Of a stretch of DNA of 64,000 nucleotides, positions 34,961-46,959 are shown one piece after another (position 1 is the first letter of the stretch; each line of letters begins with the position of its first letter). Below the pieces are notes generated by a model. That model saw nothing but the letters and a program-made list of their open reading frames with translations, was not told where the DNA came from and did no database searches. The position numbers and the translations under genes are program-made. Location: positions 12,307,514 through 12,371,513 of the forward strand of contig LS997562.1 in the NCBI GenBank assembly GCA_000469685.2, in the 5' to 3' direction. The DNA is from Haemonchus contortus (lineage: Eukaryota; Nematoda; Chromadorea; Rhabditida; Trichostrongylidae).

Positions 34961-36727
34961 CGCGAAATTCCCTCGTCCACCACCTAAGGTGACGGCATTC
35001 ACCTCAGTCATTAAACGCATGAGATCTCAGTAGTAGTGAATTCTTGGCCGACAAGATAAATGACGACAACGCTGAGGATTAACCTCAGGAAAAAGGTGGT
35101 TCAAGCTGTGGCTTGGGAAAAGATTCATCTCACATGAAATACTCACCAGCCTACCAAGACGAACTTCTTGTTTTTCGAGAGGACGGGGATATCCAACATG
35201 AACTGAGACTTGTGCCACAATGTCATTCTGAATGTAAGTTCGTCTAGTCGTCAGAGATGAACCCCTGAAGTTGCTTTCCAATTGAGAAGCTTAGACTCAC
35301 CGAGTAATATTCGTTACTTTGTTCATCTTTCAAAGGACACAACTTCGACTGTGTTATCTCAAGCGATGCTGATGATATTAATGGTGTCAAGAACTTTGTA
35401 TCTGAAAATCACACCTATTTCGATCTCTATCAACCATTCTAGCTCATGTGAAACAGATGCTAAAGTCCAAAACTTGATAAATCAAGCTGAATTTCACCTG
35501 TGTGTTCCTCATTGCCAGCGTCTGGGAGCAGTACCGTCGCATGCGTTGACCTACCATTTGATACACAAAATGTACGGTCACTTCTGCAACACTCCCTCTT
35601 CATCCCTGCTAGCCCGTGCGAAGCAAAGATCCAGCTCGGTTCAATGAGAGAGCAAGCCGCTCGAGACTGTGGTTCGGGATGAAGTGGAATAGTGGCACTA
35701 TTCTCGCGATCAGACTTCGAATCAATATCCGAGAAAGGTGCAGAATCATAGAAAGGAGTAAAATAATTCGAATTAGTCAGTTGCTGCTCATGATACAGGC
35801 AAAAACAGTCTCCTCGTGCGGTTGTCGGCGACAAGCATGTAAATGCCTCACATTCTCGCCAGTCTGGTCTCCAGATATTGGCCGACATCGGCTCTGCCCC
35901 AAGATCATCTGGAACCTATAACAGACGATTTAGCACTTGACGGCATCACACCACGACATAATGCATAACATGACTTGTGCACAGACATAAAGCTCTTGAG
36001 TATAACTACCGTAGAAATTGCAGCAAATATTAAATATCTCGAAAAATTTCATCTTTCTTATATATAATACCTTGGTGTGTTGCTTTACGTGTTGATCTGC
36101 ATGTTTATCTAGGCGTGCATATCCGTTCACCAAACGAAACAAGCACGACTAAAGTATCCCCATCGGAGCAATACGTATGTGGAAAATGCTAACTAGTATT
36201 CGGTTTCCTTTACCCTTCTAACGACAATAAGTATTTCGATCACCTGGGACTAAAAAGGTTACCATTTCAGGAGACACAAGATGCAAAAACCAATTCATTT
36301 TTCATAAGATTGACGAGTTGAGAACCGGACCTTCTCCCTGGGATAGGTCCGAACCGTACTTTGCTTTCACCTTGCTCTTCACCCTCCACACTATCAAAAC
36401 CCCACTTGCCCTCAACTTCTCATGACTTTCATGCCAGCGCTCATACATTCAACCTGAAGACCCAGTCAACAATAACGTCAGCCAATAACCCCATCGAACT
36501 GTGAAACCGTGAGCTATTCCTGTATGAATTGTTTTGGTCTGACATTTTGATAATTGCTGCTATTTCGCTACAGTACAGATCTCAAACACTCCCGAGGCTT
36601 ACTGTTCTCATAGGGGGCACAAACACTACATCTGCGGTCAAGTGGTATACGTATAAACAATTCAATTACCAATCATGAATTGATCCAAGCCATCTTATCA
36701 TTTCGGGTCACTGGTAGTCTCTGTATA
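34961..36727. other. Anonymous DNA with overlapping unassigned frames
   Basis: Between 35282 and 35921 frames of 100-142 codons are open on both strands. None has a recognisable motif or a consistent exon pattern. Confidence 0.35.
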
Positions 36728-37253
36728 CAGTAGCGCTCAAAAGTCTTCGGTGAAATGGTTCTTCAGCCGTACTTCTCAGTCGTAACTCCTTTCCTACTGG
36801 ATCTAATCATGCGAAATTTCTATATTTTGAGCGTGGATGTATTGTGAATATTTACCACTATTAACTTGCAATCTCATCATGTTCCAGATATTCCAAAGAG
36901 CATGAACTCAAAATCAACTGAAAATACAGATGGTGGCCCTTCTATAATCTCTTTCCTTTTTATTATGTCTAAAGTGTACGAGCTGTAATGCCGAACACAA
37001 TAGATTAGAAAAACGCACATAATGTGCAAATAAGTGCAGACGTCAACAACTTTACTTTTAGCAAATTCTGCTACCGCAACAAACACCTTGTTCTATCTGT
37101 GAATATTGCAGCTTTGCAGTCAAATAGTGTTGGGTAGCGTGGAGTATGCTCTAGTTAAACATATCCAAATTTCGCGCGATTTGGTTCACTAAGAAAAAAG
37201 TTATGAACAAAAAATCGTGAAAGCATTTCACCGAACACTTTTGAGCGCTACTG
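36728..37253 (+). mobile_element. Tc1/mariner-type MITE, copy 1
   Basis: The TIR is CAGTAGCGCTCAAAAGTCTT at the left, and the reverse complement of AGCGCTACTG with upstream match at the right. It extends about 30 bp with one mismatch and is flanked by TA. Length is 526 bp and there is no coding content. The right flank is the TATATAAAGCGG leader of a GC-box family element. Confidence 0.93.
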
Positions 37254-38120
37254 TATATAAAGCGGTAACTTTGTGTGTGTTTGTGTGTCGGCCTGCCCAC
37301 AGTGGGCGTAAATAAAAAAATGAGATGTAAAAGTGGCCAGAGGTATGCATTGGTAAGTTAGATCGAACTAGGGACACCCACCCCCAATGGGCGGGGCGTT
37401 CTCCAAAACGCAATGCTTTACGAAAACATTTATAACTCGGTTTTAAGAAAGCCAAGAGTAGGGAAAGGTTGATGAGGAGAGGAAGCATTGTCGAATTTGT
37501 CTCCAGCATAAATGAAGTCAGCGGAGGCTCACCCACAATGGGCGGAGTGTGCGTTGAGGTGAAAGCTACTTCTCAAAAATGAGTGTAACTTTGTTTGAAA
37601 AGGTTTTAGAATGCGGAAAAAAGTGCTTAGAGGTAATGATCAAATGTGTTAAATTCTAAAGTGAGTGGGGCTTGGATGAAATTTTATAACTCTCTTCAGA
37701 ACGTTCCAGAATGTGGAAAAAAGTGGTTAGAGGTAATGGAACAAATGTGGCAGAGTCCTCGAAGTGGGCGGACCTTAGATCAAAATTTCGACTGTTAACT
37801 GTTCAGAAACGTTATAGAATGCGGGAAAAAGTGGTCAGAGGTCAGCAAATGAAATGAAGTCAACCATCATTGATGAACGGGGCAGGCACAAATGAGTGGA
37901 GTTATACACGAAACATCATAACTCGGTTCCACGAAGTCCTGGAGAAAGGGGAAAAGATGCGTTGAGTCTGGAATCTGCAGGCAAATCGAGTCCTATAACT
38001 GAGAGGAACGTGCGCCAATGTATGCGGAGTTTGCAAGAAACCTACAATTTCATAAAAAGTAACAGGTTTCCGCCCGCAGTAGGCCAAGCGACGGGGTTTG
38101 ATTGGGAATTCATAGCTTCT
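37254..38120 (+). repeat. GC-box repeat family, subfamily with GTGGAAAAAAGTGG units
   Basis: The leader TATATAAAGCGGTAACTTTG and TGTGTGTTTG are followed by GCCTGCCCACAGTGGGCG. Then come several units containing AACGTT-AGAATG-GGAAAAAAGTG and GTGGGCGG. The inverted counterpart is at 58900-59871. The frames inside it are incidental. Confidence 0.7.
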
Positions 38121-40268
38121 GATGTTGTGGACATAATCTAGTAAAGGAAAGATTGAAACTCACCGCCTTCGATGAATGTGAAACAGACACATCTAAATAA
38201 GCTTCATATTACTGCGCGCATGATTTATATGAGCCACGTTATTTGAATAGTTGAGAGCTCACTGGAGACATGTTGATGACTGTCAGAATCGTCCAGTCCT
38301 CCTTGGAGTCCAGATCCTGACATTGTTACGAAGCTTTGCTCTTCATAAGGATAGTAAAAAGGGGTAGAAGTTGAGCGCGAAGTTGCGTCCACACCTAGGA
38401 AAGTTATGATGCAGTCTTCCGTGGAACTTTTGGGCCCAGCAAATAAAAAAGTTATTCATACAACTACCGGAGACTCGTTCGAATGAGTGTGGCTGCCTCT
38501 TTTCAAATCTCGAGTCCACGAAATTGTCCAGTAAAGTATAAACCTTTGTACATGCGTCCGAATTTTGGTCTTCCACTTTGACCACCACTTCTGAAAAGAT
38601 GTACTGCTCGAGACGAATGCGAGCTCAGTCGAATTATGTTACATCAGTCAGATCTATCGGCTCCCACCCTATCCGGAGTCGAAACGCGCGGTTGACCCTC
38701 CGTTGCTATTTTTCGAACCATTTTTGGTCAGAAAATTTGTGCACTTGAATGCTTACATAGCCTTTATGAATTCGGCTCAGGGCGCAAACGTTCGCCGCCT
38801 TAGCTTGATATTCCCATATGCCGTTCTTGATTTTATTTAGGAATCTCATCCCCTACGAGTTTTATGGCTCGCACTCTGATGCAAACTGCGTGGCTTACTG
38901 TAGGTGGCTTACTGTATTCACGGGCAACTTTCAAAAGTTAATATTCATATCATTCTCATCTTTATTCATCTCATCGGCAGAAATTCTCAGGTCATTGAAG
39001 GTCGGATACGCATTGTGTGAACTGGAATCGATAGGAAGGCCAGAAATCTTTAGATGGAGTTGTAGTAATATAACAGCTGAGCAGGGGGAGGTCTTAATTC
39101 CCATTGAGCCCTGAACAGAGACCTAGGTTAAAAAGTTGTGCGCAATCAAATTTAGCCTGCTCAGGGCATGGAGAGATTGTGCCAACAGAAATGCTTAGCT
39201 GCCCGCAATGATGCAAGGGTCGCTCCTTTCTTACAAATAAAAACTTTTAAACCGTTTCTTGCGATCAGTTCAGGTTGACATCTCATTATTCGCGATCGCC
39301 GCACCTATTCGACCGACTTTTCTACCTTTTGAAAATTTCTGTAACGACACTGAAACACACATCAGAGTGAAGTCATCTTAGAATCGAGAAATACGCGAAC
39401 AAACTCAATGTCGATGGATCAATTTTTAAAAAAATTTGTGGAGCAAGCGTACATGCATTTATGTAGTCTCGATTCGACACGTTTGTACACCGGTTTCATC
39501 AGTAACGAATTTCATGCGTATCTTTTTCAAGGATTCCTCCTATGTAGGTCTTCTGGTCGAACTCGAAAATAAGAAAGACGCAGAGAATTTTTGCGAACAG
39601 CCATCCCGCCTAATATAAGAACAACGAACGTTAATGAAAGTCAAGATGAGGAATAAATATGGCTCCACTGGTAAGAAAGCATGGGTTGGAGAAACAGGAG
39701 TGAGGGCGCGGAGCAAACCCACAATACTCAAAACAGATAAGCGTTGAAAGCTCGGTCCAAAAGAGTTAGTGAAGCAGATTCATCGTTCACAAAATGCAGA
39801 CCTCAAAAATGCTGTTTCCCTACAACCGCGGACAAATACTCAATCGAATCAGAACCAGATAAAGACACACACGTTTGCTCAACACATTTATCGAGGTTTC
39901 ATTGATGTCGAACTTTCATCACGTTCCACTTGGATGTGCCCATTGTTGCAAATAAATTGCAAATAACAGCCAAAACAAAGCGCAAACTCGAATTATCAAC
40001 AATCAATGGTCTGAGGGCTCTCATTCGAAAGAAGGCACCTCTTGCAAAAACAGGCACGATGTGGAGTGCAATCTCACAGCGTTCGCCTTAAGAGGGAGAG
40101 CGCTGAAACAACGTCACGGTCACCCAAGCAGGCAATGCGGGCAACAGCGCATTTCGATTGGCTCTACCTTTCTAGCAGGCAGACTGAGCGCTCAGCTCTC
40201 CTTTAGCAGACCCATTAGCAGTTTTAATTTCTTGATTTGTGAAAGTAGCATTTCAGACCACATATGTG
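38121..40268. other. Anonymous DNA, one weak exon candidate
   Basis: A possible terminal exon runs from 38981 (acceptor TCATCTCATCGGCAG) to a TGA at 39114. Its frame includes EILRSLKVGYALCELESIG. No partner exon or family was found, so I do not call a gene. Confidence 0.3.
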
Positions 40269-41345
40269 TTAGGTTGAGTCATAAGTCCTGAATTGATAAT
40301 GATTATATTTATCTTACAATTTTCAAACGACAATTGCGGATCATTTAAAATAGCCCATTGGCATCGATGGTCTTGTGCAGCAAACGCTTGGGCAGATCGT
40401 TGCTCTTCCTCCAGAACGGTGGGACTGACTCCTGAAGAACTGCTCGAGTGCCATTTCAATGTTGTTGGGAGTATGAAAGTTTGACCAACCAGATGACGAT
40501 GGAGATGGGAAAAAAGGTGGTAAACCGAGGGAGACAAGTATGGGGAATATGGTGGGTGTGGTGAAATTGTCCAGCCAAAATTCATTGGTTCAATTTTGGT
40601 AGTTCTTGCAAGGTGCGCCCGATCGTTGTCGTGCTGGGAATAAACTTTGTGCTGCTGTGGACGTGTAGCTTCGTGTAGCAAAGTCCTCATTTGTTTAATA
40701 TAGAAGTCTGTGGCCTAGATACATCCCTCGTCTAGCAGCTCCCAGTATTCGACACCATGAACGCTCACCAGATGCAGAGCATAACCTTTTGGAGTGTACC
40801 CATTAGCACGTCGGTAAACATTAGAGTAGAGAATTCACCTTTCATTCCTGGTGACTAGGTGCTGGAGCCACGTGTGGGTGCTCTTAAGCGTCATGAGAAA
40901 AAGTGTCACGTCGGCGCGGCGGTCCATGCCATACTGCTGTAAAGCATGAGGTGCCCTTCAACCGAGCTTTCGCACCTTGCTTATACAAAAAACCACGAAC
41001 AGCTGTGAATTGACCCACCCCAAGAAAAACTGCCAGTTCATAAGTAGATTGATACGGATCGGCTTCAATCAGGCTCCGCAGCACGTCTGAATCCAACTTC
41101 ATTAGGCGTCCCGGACGGGCTTCACCTTCCATGGAATAGTCGCCCGCCGCGAACCTCGAGTGCCACTTGTAAATTGTGCTCTCAGGACGGGCGTCCTCCT
41201 AGTAGACGTCCTTCATACATCTATCAATTGCCTTGGGTTCCTTGCCAGATAAAAAAGGAATAGGATGGTGTTGAGGAGGTGGAGTTGCGACGGATTAAGA
41301 TCATGAGGCACTGTTGCAGGAGAGGAAACAGTGAAGGGTATTCTT
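40269..41345 (-). mobile_element. Inactive mariner element
   Basis: The 3' end TTAGGTTGAGTCATAAGTCC (plus-strand left side) is a typical mariner terminus. The transposase on the minus strand shows an N-terminal domain (DARPESTIYKWHSRFAAGDY, EARPGR), then LVTRNER where VTGDEKW is expected, QHDNDRAHLA, and PYSPYLSPSVYHLF where SPDLAPSDYHLF is expected. The first and third catalytic aspartates are therefore lost, and several stops interrupt the frame. No matching 5' TIR was found, so that end is approximate. Confidence 0.85.
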
Positions 41346-41677
41346 CAACATGTGTTCAAAAGACCTTTCCGTGCCCATCGAACGATGCCTGGCGCGTCCA
41401 TTTTCGTCACCTACTCCCGAGTTACGATTTCTAGAAGTCAGCACTACCACATTGTCCGAGGACCTATGACACAACCTAATAATCAGGTCTCTATCTGAAA
41501 CTTCATAGGAACTTGAAACCCTTTTCAGATAAAAGGAAAGCGGACTTCGTTGTGATGACATGGTGCTGACTTCAATCAGTCCCTAACATCGCACATGTCG
41601 CTTTTTTTGTTGATCAACGCTGTCATCCCGTCTTTTCCTGTGTAAAACATTAGAATGCCAAGGCTGCGTTGTACACA
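41346..41677. other. Anonymous DNA
   Basis: Nothing is supported here apart from possible 5' sequence of the adjacent mariner. Confidence 0.4.
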
Positions 41678-42150
41678 CAGTAGCGCTAGAAAGCCTTCGA
41701 CAGTATGCTTCTTCGGTCCTACTTTTTAGTCATAACTCCTCTCCTACTGGATCCAATCAATTTTGATATGTGAATGGTGTATTGTGGATATTTATCACTA
41801 TTAAACTAAATCCTGATCATGTTCCAGATAACCCAAAGGGCTTGAACTCAACATCAACGGAAATACAGATATTGGTCTTTGCTAGGATTTCTTTCCTTTC
41901 TGCCATGTTTGAAGTGTCCCTACGCTAATGCCGGACATAGTAGAGGAGAAAAGTGCACACAATACGAATACGAATAAGTAGACGTCACTAACTTTGCTTT
42001 TAGCGAAGTTCGATACCGCAACAAGCACCTCGCTCCAACTATAATAGTTGGATATTGCTGCTTTGTAGTCAAATAATGTTGATAGTGTGAACCATACTTT
42101 GGTTGAACATATGAAAATTCTGCAGGATTCGCTCTACTGAGAAAAGTCTT
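41678..42150 (+). mobile_element. Tc1/mariner-type MITE, copy 2 (right end lost)
   Basis: It starts CAGTAGCGCT and is colinear with 36728-37180: CATAACTCCTCTCCTACTGG, CATGTTCCAGATA, TTGTAGTCAAATAATGTT. It stops near AAAAGTCTTCAGG without a right TIR. Confidence 0.85.
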
Positions 42151-42684
42151 CAGGTTACAATCGGTTATCTGCGATTCGGTCACACCGTTACAACACACCG
42201 AAGTAGCTGCTCCCTACCATCCGAAAACAAGAAGTGATCTAGTGGCCATTACCAGATAATGTATCAAGTTTTGCAGCCCACTCAGTGACCTGTGTCCTCT
42301 GTAGCATCCTATCTGTCCTCATCAGTTATTACCACCCGTACCGCCAACCATCCCACCACACACGGCATGATCCCCTTGAGTGCCAACGTTGCACTGTCAA
42401 CACTGAAGGCGTCACCGATTTCATGACCCTAGTCTTCCGGAACCACTCACTTGCTTTCTATTAGTTTCTTTTGTCGCCAACCGATTACGTTTCCCATGCA
42501 CATCCCAGCACCTACCAAAGTACCAAAGCGCTACTGTACCAGGAAACGCGTACTAACATTTGCTGTCGTCCCCTCCCACGAGTGTCTCCCTTCTAAGACT
42601 CCGTACCAGCCCCCCCCCCCCATTTTTATCACTTTCTATCAGCTACCACCAGTGTTCACACTGTGCCACTTGCTTCCCTTCCAG
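42151..42684. other. Anonymous DNA with a 12-base poly-C run
   Basis: The poly-C run is at 42610-42621. The sequence leads into the exon candidate at 42685. Confidence 0.4.
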
Positions 42685-42853
42685 ATTTGAGTACTCCAAT
42701 TTTACGGGGACGGCAATTGTGAATTCGGTGAAACGCCGCACCGAAAAATCAGCAGACACACTTGTCGAATTATATTTTGTTATGCACAATGTAGTTGCCG
42801 AAATAGTCCAGATTGCTTCCGGAATTTTCTGGAAACTTTCATCGGGTTTGTGT
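42685..42853 (+). CDS. Probable coding exon, 56 codons, unassigned
   Basis: The acceptor CTTCCCTTCCAG and donor TTGTGT/gtaagg bound 169 bp that stay open in one phase. The translation includes SVKRRTEKSADTLVELYFVM and EIVQIASGIFWKLSSGLC, with coding-like composition. Possible continuations start at the acceptor ending 42949 (CTCATACAG), where two phases are open. I do not recognise the family. Confidence 0.45.
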
Positions 42854-42999
42854 GTAAGGACACAACTTACGCGTATGCGCACAACATATCCGATACCTCT
42901 TCCTTGCTTATTTAACCATACAATGACCGAACTGTCTACTCATACAGTTACTGCCTTTTATGATTCTGAATCTGGCGACTACAGTGATAAAATCGATTA

Positions 43000-45243
43000 A
43001 AACTTGTGACATACCTTTCTGCTTGAAGCTCACTCTCGGTGATTTTTGCGTATTCCGTTCCAACGCTTCATATTCTAGAACACAAAAAGGTTGAAAATGA
43101 ACTCCGATGAAATCTCATGATGGTGCGCATGCACATGCCTTCCGGCGAAGGAGCAACTTCCGAGGACAAGAATCACTAGATTTGTCGACTCAAATTTTTC
43201 ATTCTCTCGTATCAGATTAGGGTCTTATTGGCAGTGTGATGAAGATTTCGTTTGAAGCAGTCGATGAAGCATAACTTGATTTCTTAGCAGAAAAGAGCCT
43301 CCCGCATAATCAGAATCAGGGTTTGCTAAGCTACTGCCGTGAGGAAATATTTGTAGAGTAGTTCAAGCGTTTCAATTAAGTTCACCGTCAAAGCGATTGA
43401 GTAAATTGTGCAACAAGAACATACTCTGCACAGCTAATCATCCCGAAATTTTGGCAGAGGAAATGTTTTAGGAGCACACTTATTTCCGGCTCAACCGAGT
43501 ATGATTCGAAGAAGCACAATCACGAATTGTCTTGAAAAATTTTTTTTGATAAGACGAGTTGTCGGTAGATCTGATCTTCATTCTTGATAAAGAAAGATGT
43601 CGCGGGAACAAGGCAAAGTAGCAGAGTCATCAAAATGGCAACAGTGAAGATTATTTTATAGATGTAAATGCATCTAGGGAAAATGAAATCATTGTACATA
43701 TATGTAAGTGGAGATAGTGGAGATATCCCAACCACAGCATCGTGCTTACGCTCGAGTGAAGGTTTTCTCCTCGCTATTGTTCCATATAGATTTTCAGATT
43801 TTTGTGTCGCTTATTAGTCCAATGATTCAAAAACGCATCGCCCTCACATGCAGAAAATGGAGCATGTTGTCGTTATTTCCGGTGAATAGATGTGAAAAAG
43901 ATTTTGAAGAGTTTCGCAATCTTGGTACGGGTTGTGGCCTGTTCTTGTTTGTCGCAGGTGATGTCAGCATTCTTGTTTGCCAGATCTTCGCTGGAGCAGC
44001 ACAATGGCGGAAACTTTGGCTCTTAGTAAGCATGAGTAGAATTCATCTAAAGTGGAGCTGGTGCCGTAGTATCGTACCATGTTCTGTGTTCTGTGGAGGA
44101 ACCACTTTGACGTTGCCCATATTGAGTTGAACGAGTGACCGAGTGTGGGCAACGTCATGGTGCTCAATAATGATGTTTTTGTCACCAGCGGTAGGGTGTT
44201 CTGAGTAGAATAATACGCAGGCTGTCTATCTGTACATGTGCACATTAATCTGTGCATTCCGATTGAATGTGTACAAGCTGCTAAGAAAAAAAAAACTAAA
44301 TTGTATCTGGTCTAGGTGCGCACTGAACTTGTGCTGATGTTGCTTGTGCTAGTTCACACGTGATGTGGGCGGAGAGTGAAATGAAACAGTCTATTGCGAA
44401 CCAGAGCGGTGTCTTTATAACGATGTTTTTGTGGGCTCCTTCATTTTCTACTTAAGCCTTCACTCCATAGCTGATTCTTTTCTTGATTACAGCGATCCAC
44501 TACCTGCATCAATCACTTACCCCCCCCCCCCCCCCCTCCCTTCCCTACATCTCATTCTATGTGACCAAGTCACTTATCCACCTTACTAGTTGCCATTACT
44601 CTGTGCCCACAGGACTTATTGTGTATGCGTCTAAGGGCACTGTGGGCAAACCGTGAATTATTAGTTTTTTACAAAAGACCAGAGTATGCATTATGTCCCG
44701 TCTTCGACGCGAGTAACTAGTCAATCCTTCTTTACGAAAAAGAGCTCCCAGAATTGAGGCAGTACTTGACTTCATTTCTGGCCAACCTCCCTAATTTTTT
44801 TTACCTCGAAGTGCTCAATATGGTCAAAAAGCCTGTAGAGTCACAACACTCCGAGATTAAAAAATCAGGGAAAGTGCAGCAGGCTGCCTCAGTCTGCGTC
44901 ACCGTTAACTGAAAGCTCGTAGTCTATGACTCGTGCCGCGGGATGCCGGCAAAAAGGCAATAGATAGTGAAGAGATGGTTCCGTTCTCGCGTTTTGATTA
45001 AATTCAATCGAATTCAATCGATTTGGTCGATTTGATTAATTCGATTCTTTTGTGTCTTTTTACGCGTCACCCAGTACTGATTGGTCTCCTATATGCGTAA
45101 CGTTCGCATGAGCCTCTTATAAAGTCGCTCAGAAAGGAATTACAAATTTTGAGAAAGTTTTCATCGAAAGCTTTTTTACAGGCATGTACTTTCACATTTT
45201 TAAAGAAAAACTGAACAAACTCAACTCCCATTTGTTATTTTAG
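43000..45243. other. No supported gene; 17-base poly-C run
   Basis: The run of C is at 44520-44536. A 60-codon minus-strand frame (43520-43699) has a hydrophobic stretch that could be a signal peptide (IFTVAILMTLLLCLVPATSF). It has no family and no clear promoter or splice context. An 11-bp stem GACGTTGCCCA/TGGGCAACGTC lies at about 44112-44155. Confidence 0.35.
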
Positions 45244-45429
45244 GATATTTCAACTATGGAGTATCAGATGAAGCATTTTGGCACATTTAACTTTTTTACT
45301 TCTAACTTGACCGATGGACTGCTGTTGTTTTTCATGGTGAAAGTAAAACACAAGGTGATAATATCTGTTTACAGAGCACATGTGAACACTGGTTTACATC
45401 TTTTCGTTACAGCAATTTTTCACACCAAG
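45244..45429 (+). CDS. Possible coding exon, 62 codons, unassigned
   Basis: The acceptor TTGTTATTTTAG and donor ACCAAG/gtaggt bound an open stretch that is phase 0 at both ends. It reads MEYQMKHFGTFNFFTSNLTD and then hydrophobic sequence. No neighbouring exon with matching phase was confirmed. Confidence 0.35.
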
Positions 45430-45898
45430 GTAGGTTCACCATTAGGAATGGACTACGATCATTTGATGGCATTCACTGAAGTTGCCCTTCCCATGAGCTC
45501 GAAAGAACTGACTGAAAGGATCGAATCATCCGTGGAAATAGTTGACTAGATTATAGGAAAACATGGTTTAGTAAAAAAAAAAACGTCAAAGTTGTACTGG
45601 TGGCACAAGATATGAGTAGATGCATTCGACGAAGTGAGTTAGGGTCTGCGATTTGCGCTGCAAACACAATGAAGATCACCCATTCATGAATCGCATAGCG
45701 GTTGTTGAAAAACTCGGAATGTTTACGATGATTTTACTTTTAAACGATTATGACAAAGAGCAGACGGACCCGCTCAAATATTGTTCAACGCTTATCTTCT
45801 AAACAAAAAAAAAGTCACGACCACAATCGAGTAGGATTGTAGAGGTAAAATCTATTAGGAAGCGCTTCCATGAACTAGAATGTTAACTTGGACCACTT

Positions 45899-46190
45899 CT
45901 ATTGCAATTTGGAGCAACTGGAGAAGCCTTTCGCAATTAGCGAGTTGAAAAGAATCAATGTTGTGCTATGACGAGGCCAAATCGCAAAAACTTTTGGTGA
46001 CCCAGTAGTAAATATGGGAATCTGGCTGAAAATCAATGCTTCATCTACCGCAGGGCCCTCATCTCGCAACATTGGAGTCCTAGCTATTTCACTAGTTGCG
46101 GAAGTCTCCTTCAGTGGAAAATCTTCACCCACTTCCCCTTCACCGTCAAATCTTATGTGGTCCAGTTCTTTGACTATACTACCGGATCTA
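45899..46190 (-). CDS. Possible terminal exon, acidic product, unassigned
   Basis: On the minus strand the acceptor TTTTCTCTCACAG is followed by an open frame to a stop at 45899. It reads IVKELDHIRFDGEGEVGEDF, then PLKETSATSEIARTPMLRDE. The bias toward Asp and Glu is coding-like. It could be the last exon of the gene at 46960-48577, but its start phase (one base) does not follow directly from the exon at 46960. Confidence 0.3.
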
Positions 46191-46959
46191 CTGTGAGAGA
46201 AAAGCCATGAAATTACCACAAGGAAAGCAAAAGATAACCGTACGAAACAGTATATATCATTGGTTACGGACCATCCATTTAAAGAAAACAAGTTGTTCTA
46301 TGAGACGCTCAAAAAACGTGGTCTCTTTCCAAATGACTCAATATTTTGCTACTTATTTCTTTTATCTCATCTATTTCAGAATTTGTTGCGGGACAAAACA
46401 TGCTTGCACAACACGTCAGTACTGTCTAAAAGCTAGTAGTAACCTCACGCAAGACTTTACGCACACAGAAGGCCGGTCATTGATAGGGAAAAAGAAGAAG
46501 AATAGAAGCCCTGTGCCGGCATTCCGCAGCAGAGTCACCGAGAGCTATCGACTGCAGTCGACGCACATTAAGGCAGCTTGTTGCAGGCTTGTGATCAGGC
46601 TGCATAATTATGAATCCACCCCCTTAAACCAGATTGAGCATTATTTGGAGAATACGAATCTGAAAACTGTCGAATCCACTGTTAACTTTACAACATGCTA
46701 CCATATTTGAATTAAAAGCTGTCTTTTCTTGAACTAAAGAGGTTCTTCTAGATTTACTTCTTTTACAAGGCGTTCCTTCCCACAAATACAGTGCTACTGC
46801 ACAGAGCGCTGTATTCGTGGAAAGAAACATCCTTTTCCTCTCTCGCCCTCACAAACATGTCAGGACGACAGGCCTAGTTATGATTGCTGGAGCCGCAAAT
46901 CCGAGGGTATCGGATTCGTATCAAGTGAAAAAAAACATTCGGTGTACAGAAATGCAAAC

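Noticed and set aside
35282..35921. Protein-coding gene
   Set aside because: Open frames overlap on both strands and none shows motif or exon structure.
37254..38120. Firm classification as Helitron
   Set aside because: Only the start is suggestive. No 3' hairpin with CTRR and no Rep-helicase sequence were seen.
43520..43699. Small secreted peptide gene
   Set aside because: A hydrophobic stretch alone, with no family, splice partner or promoter evidence, is not enough.
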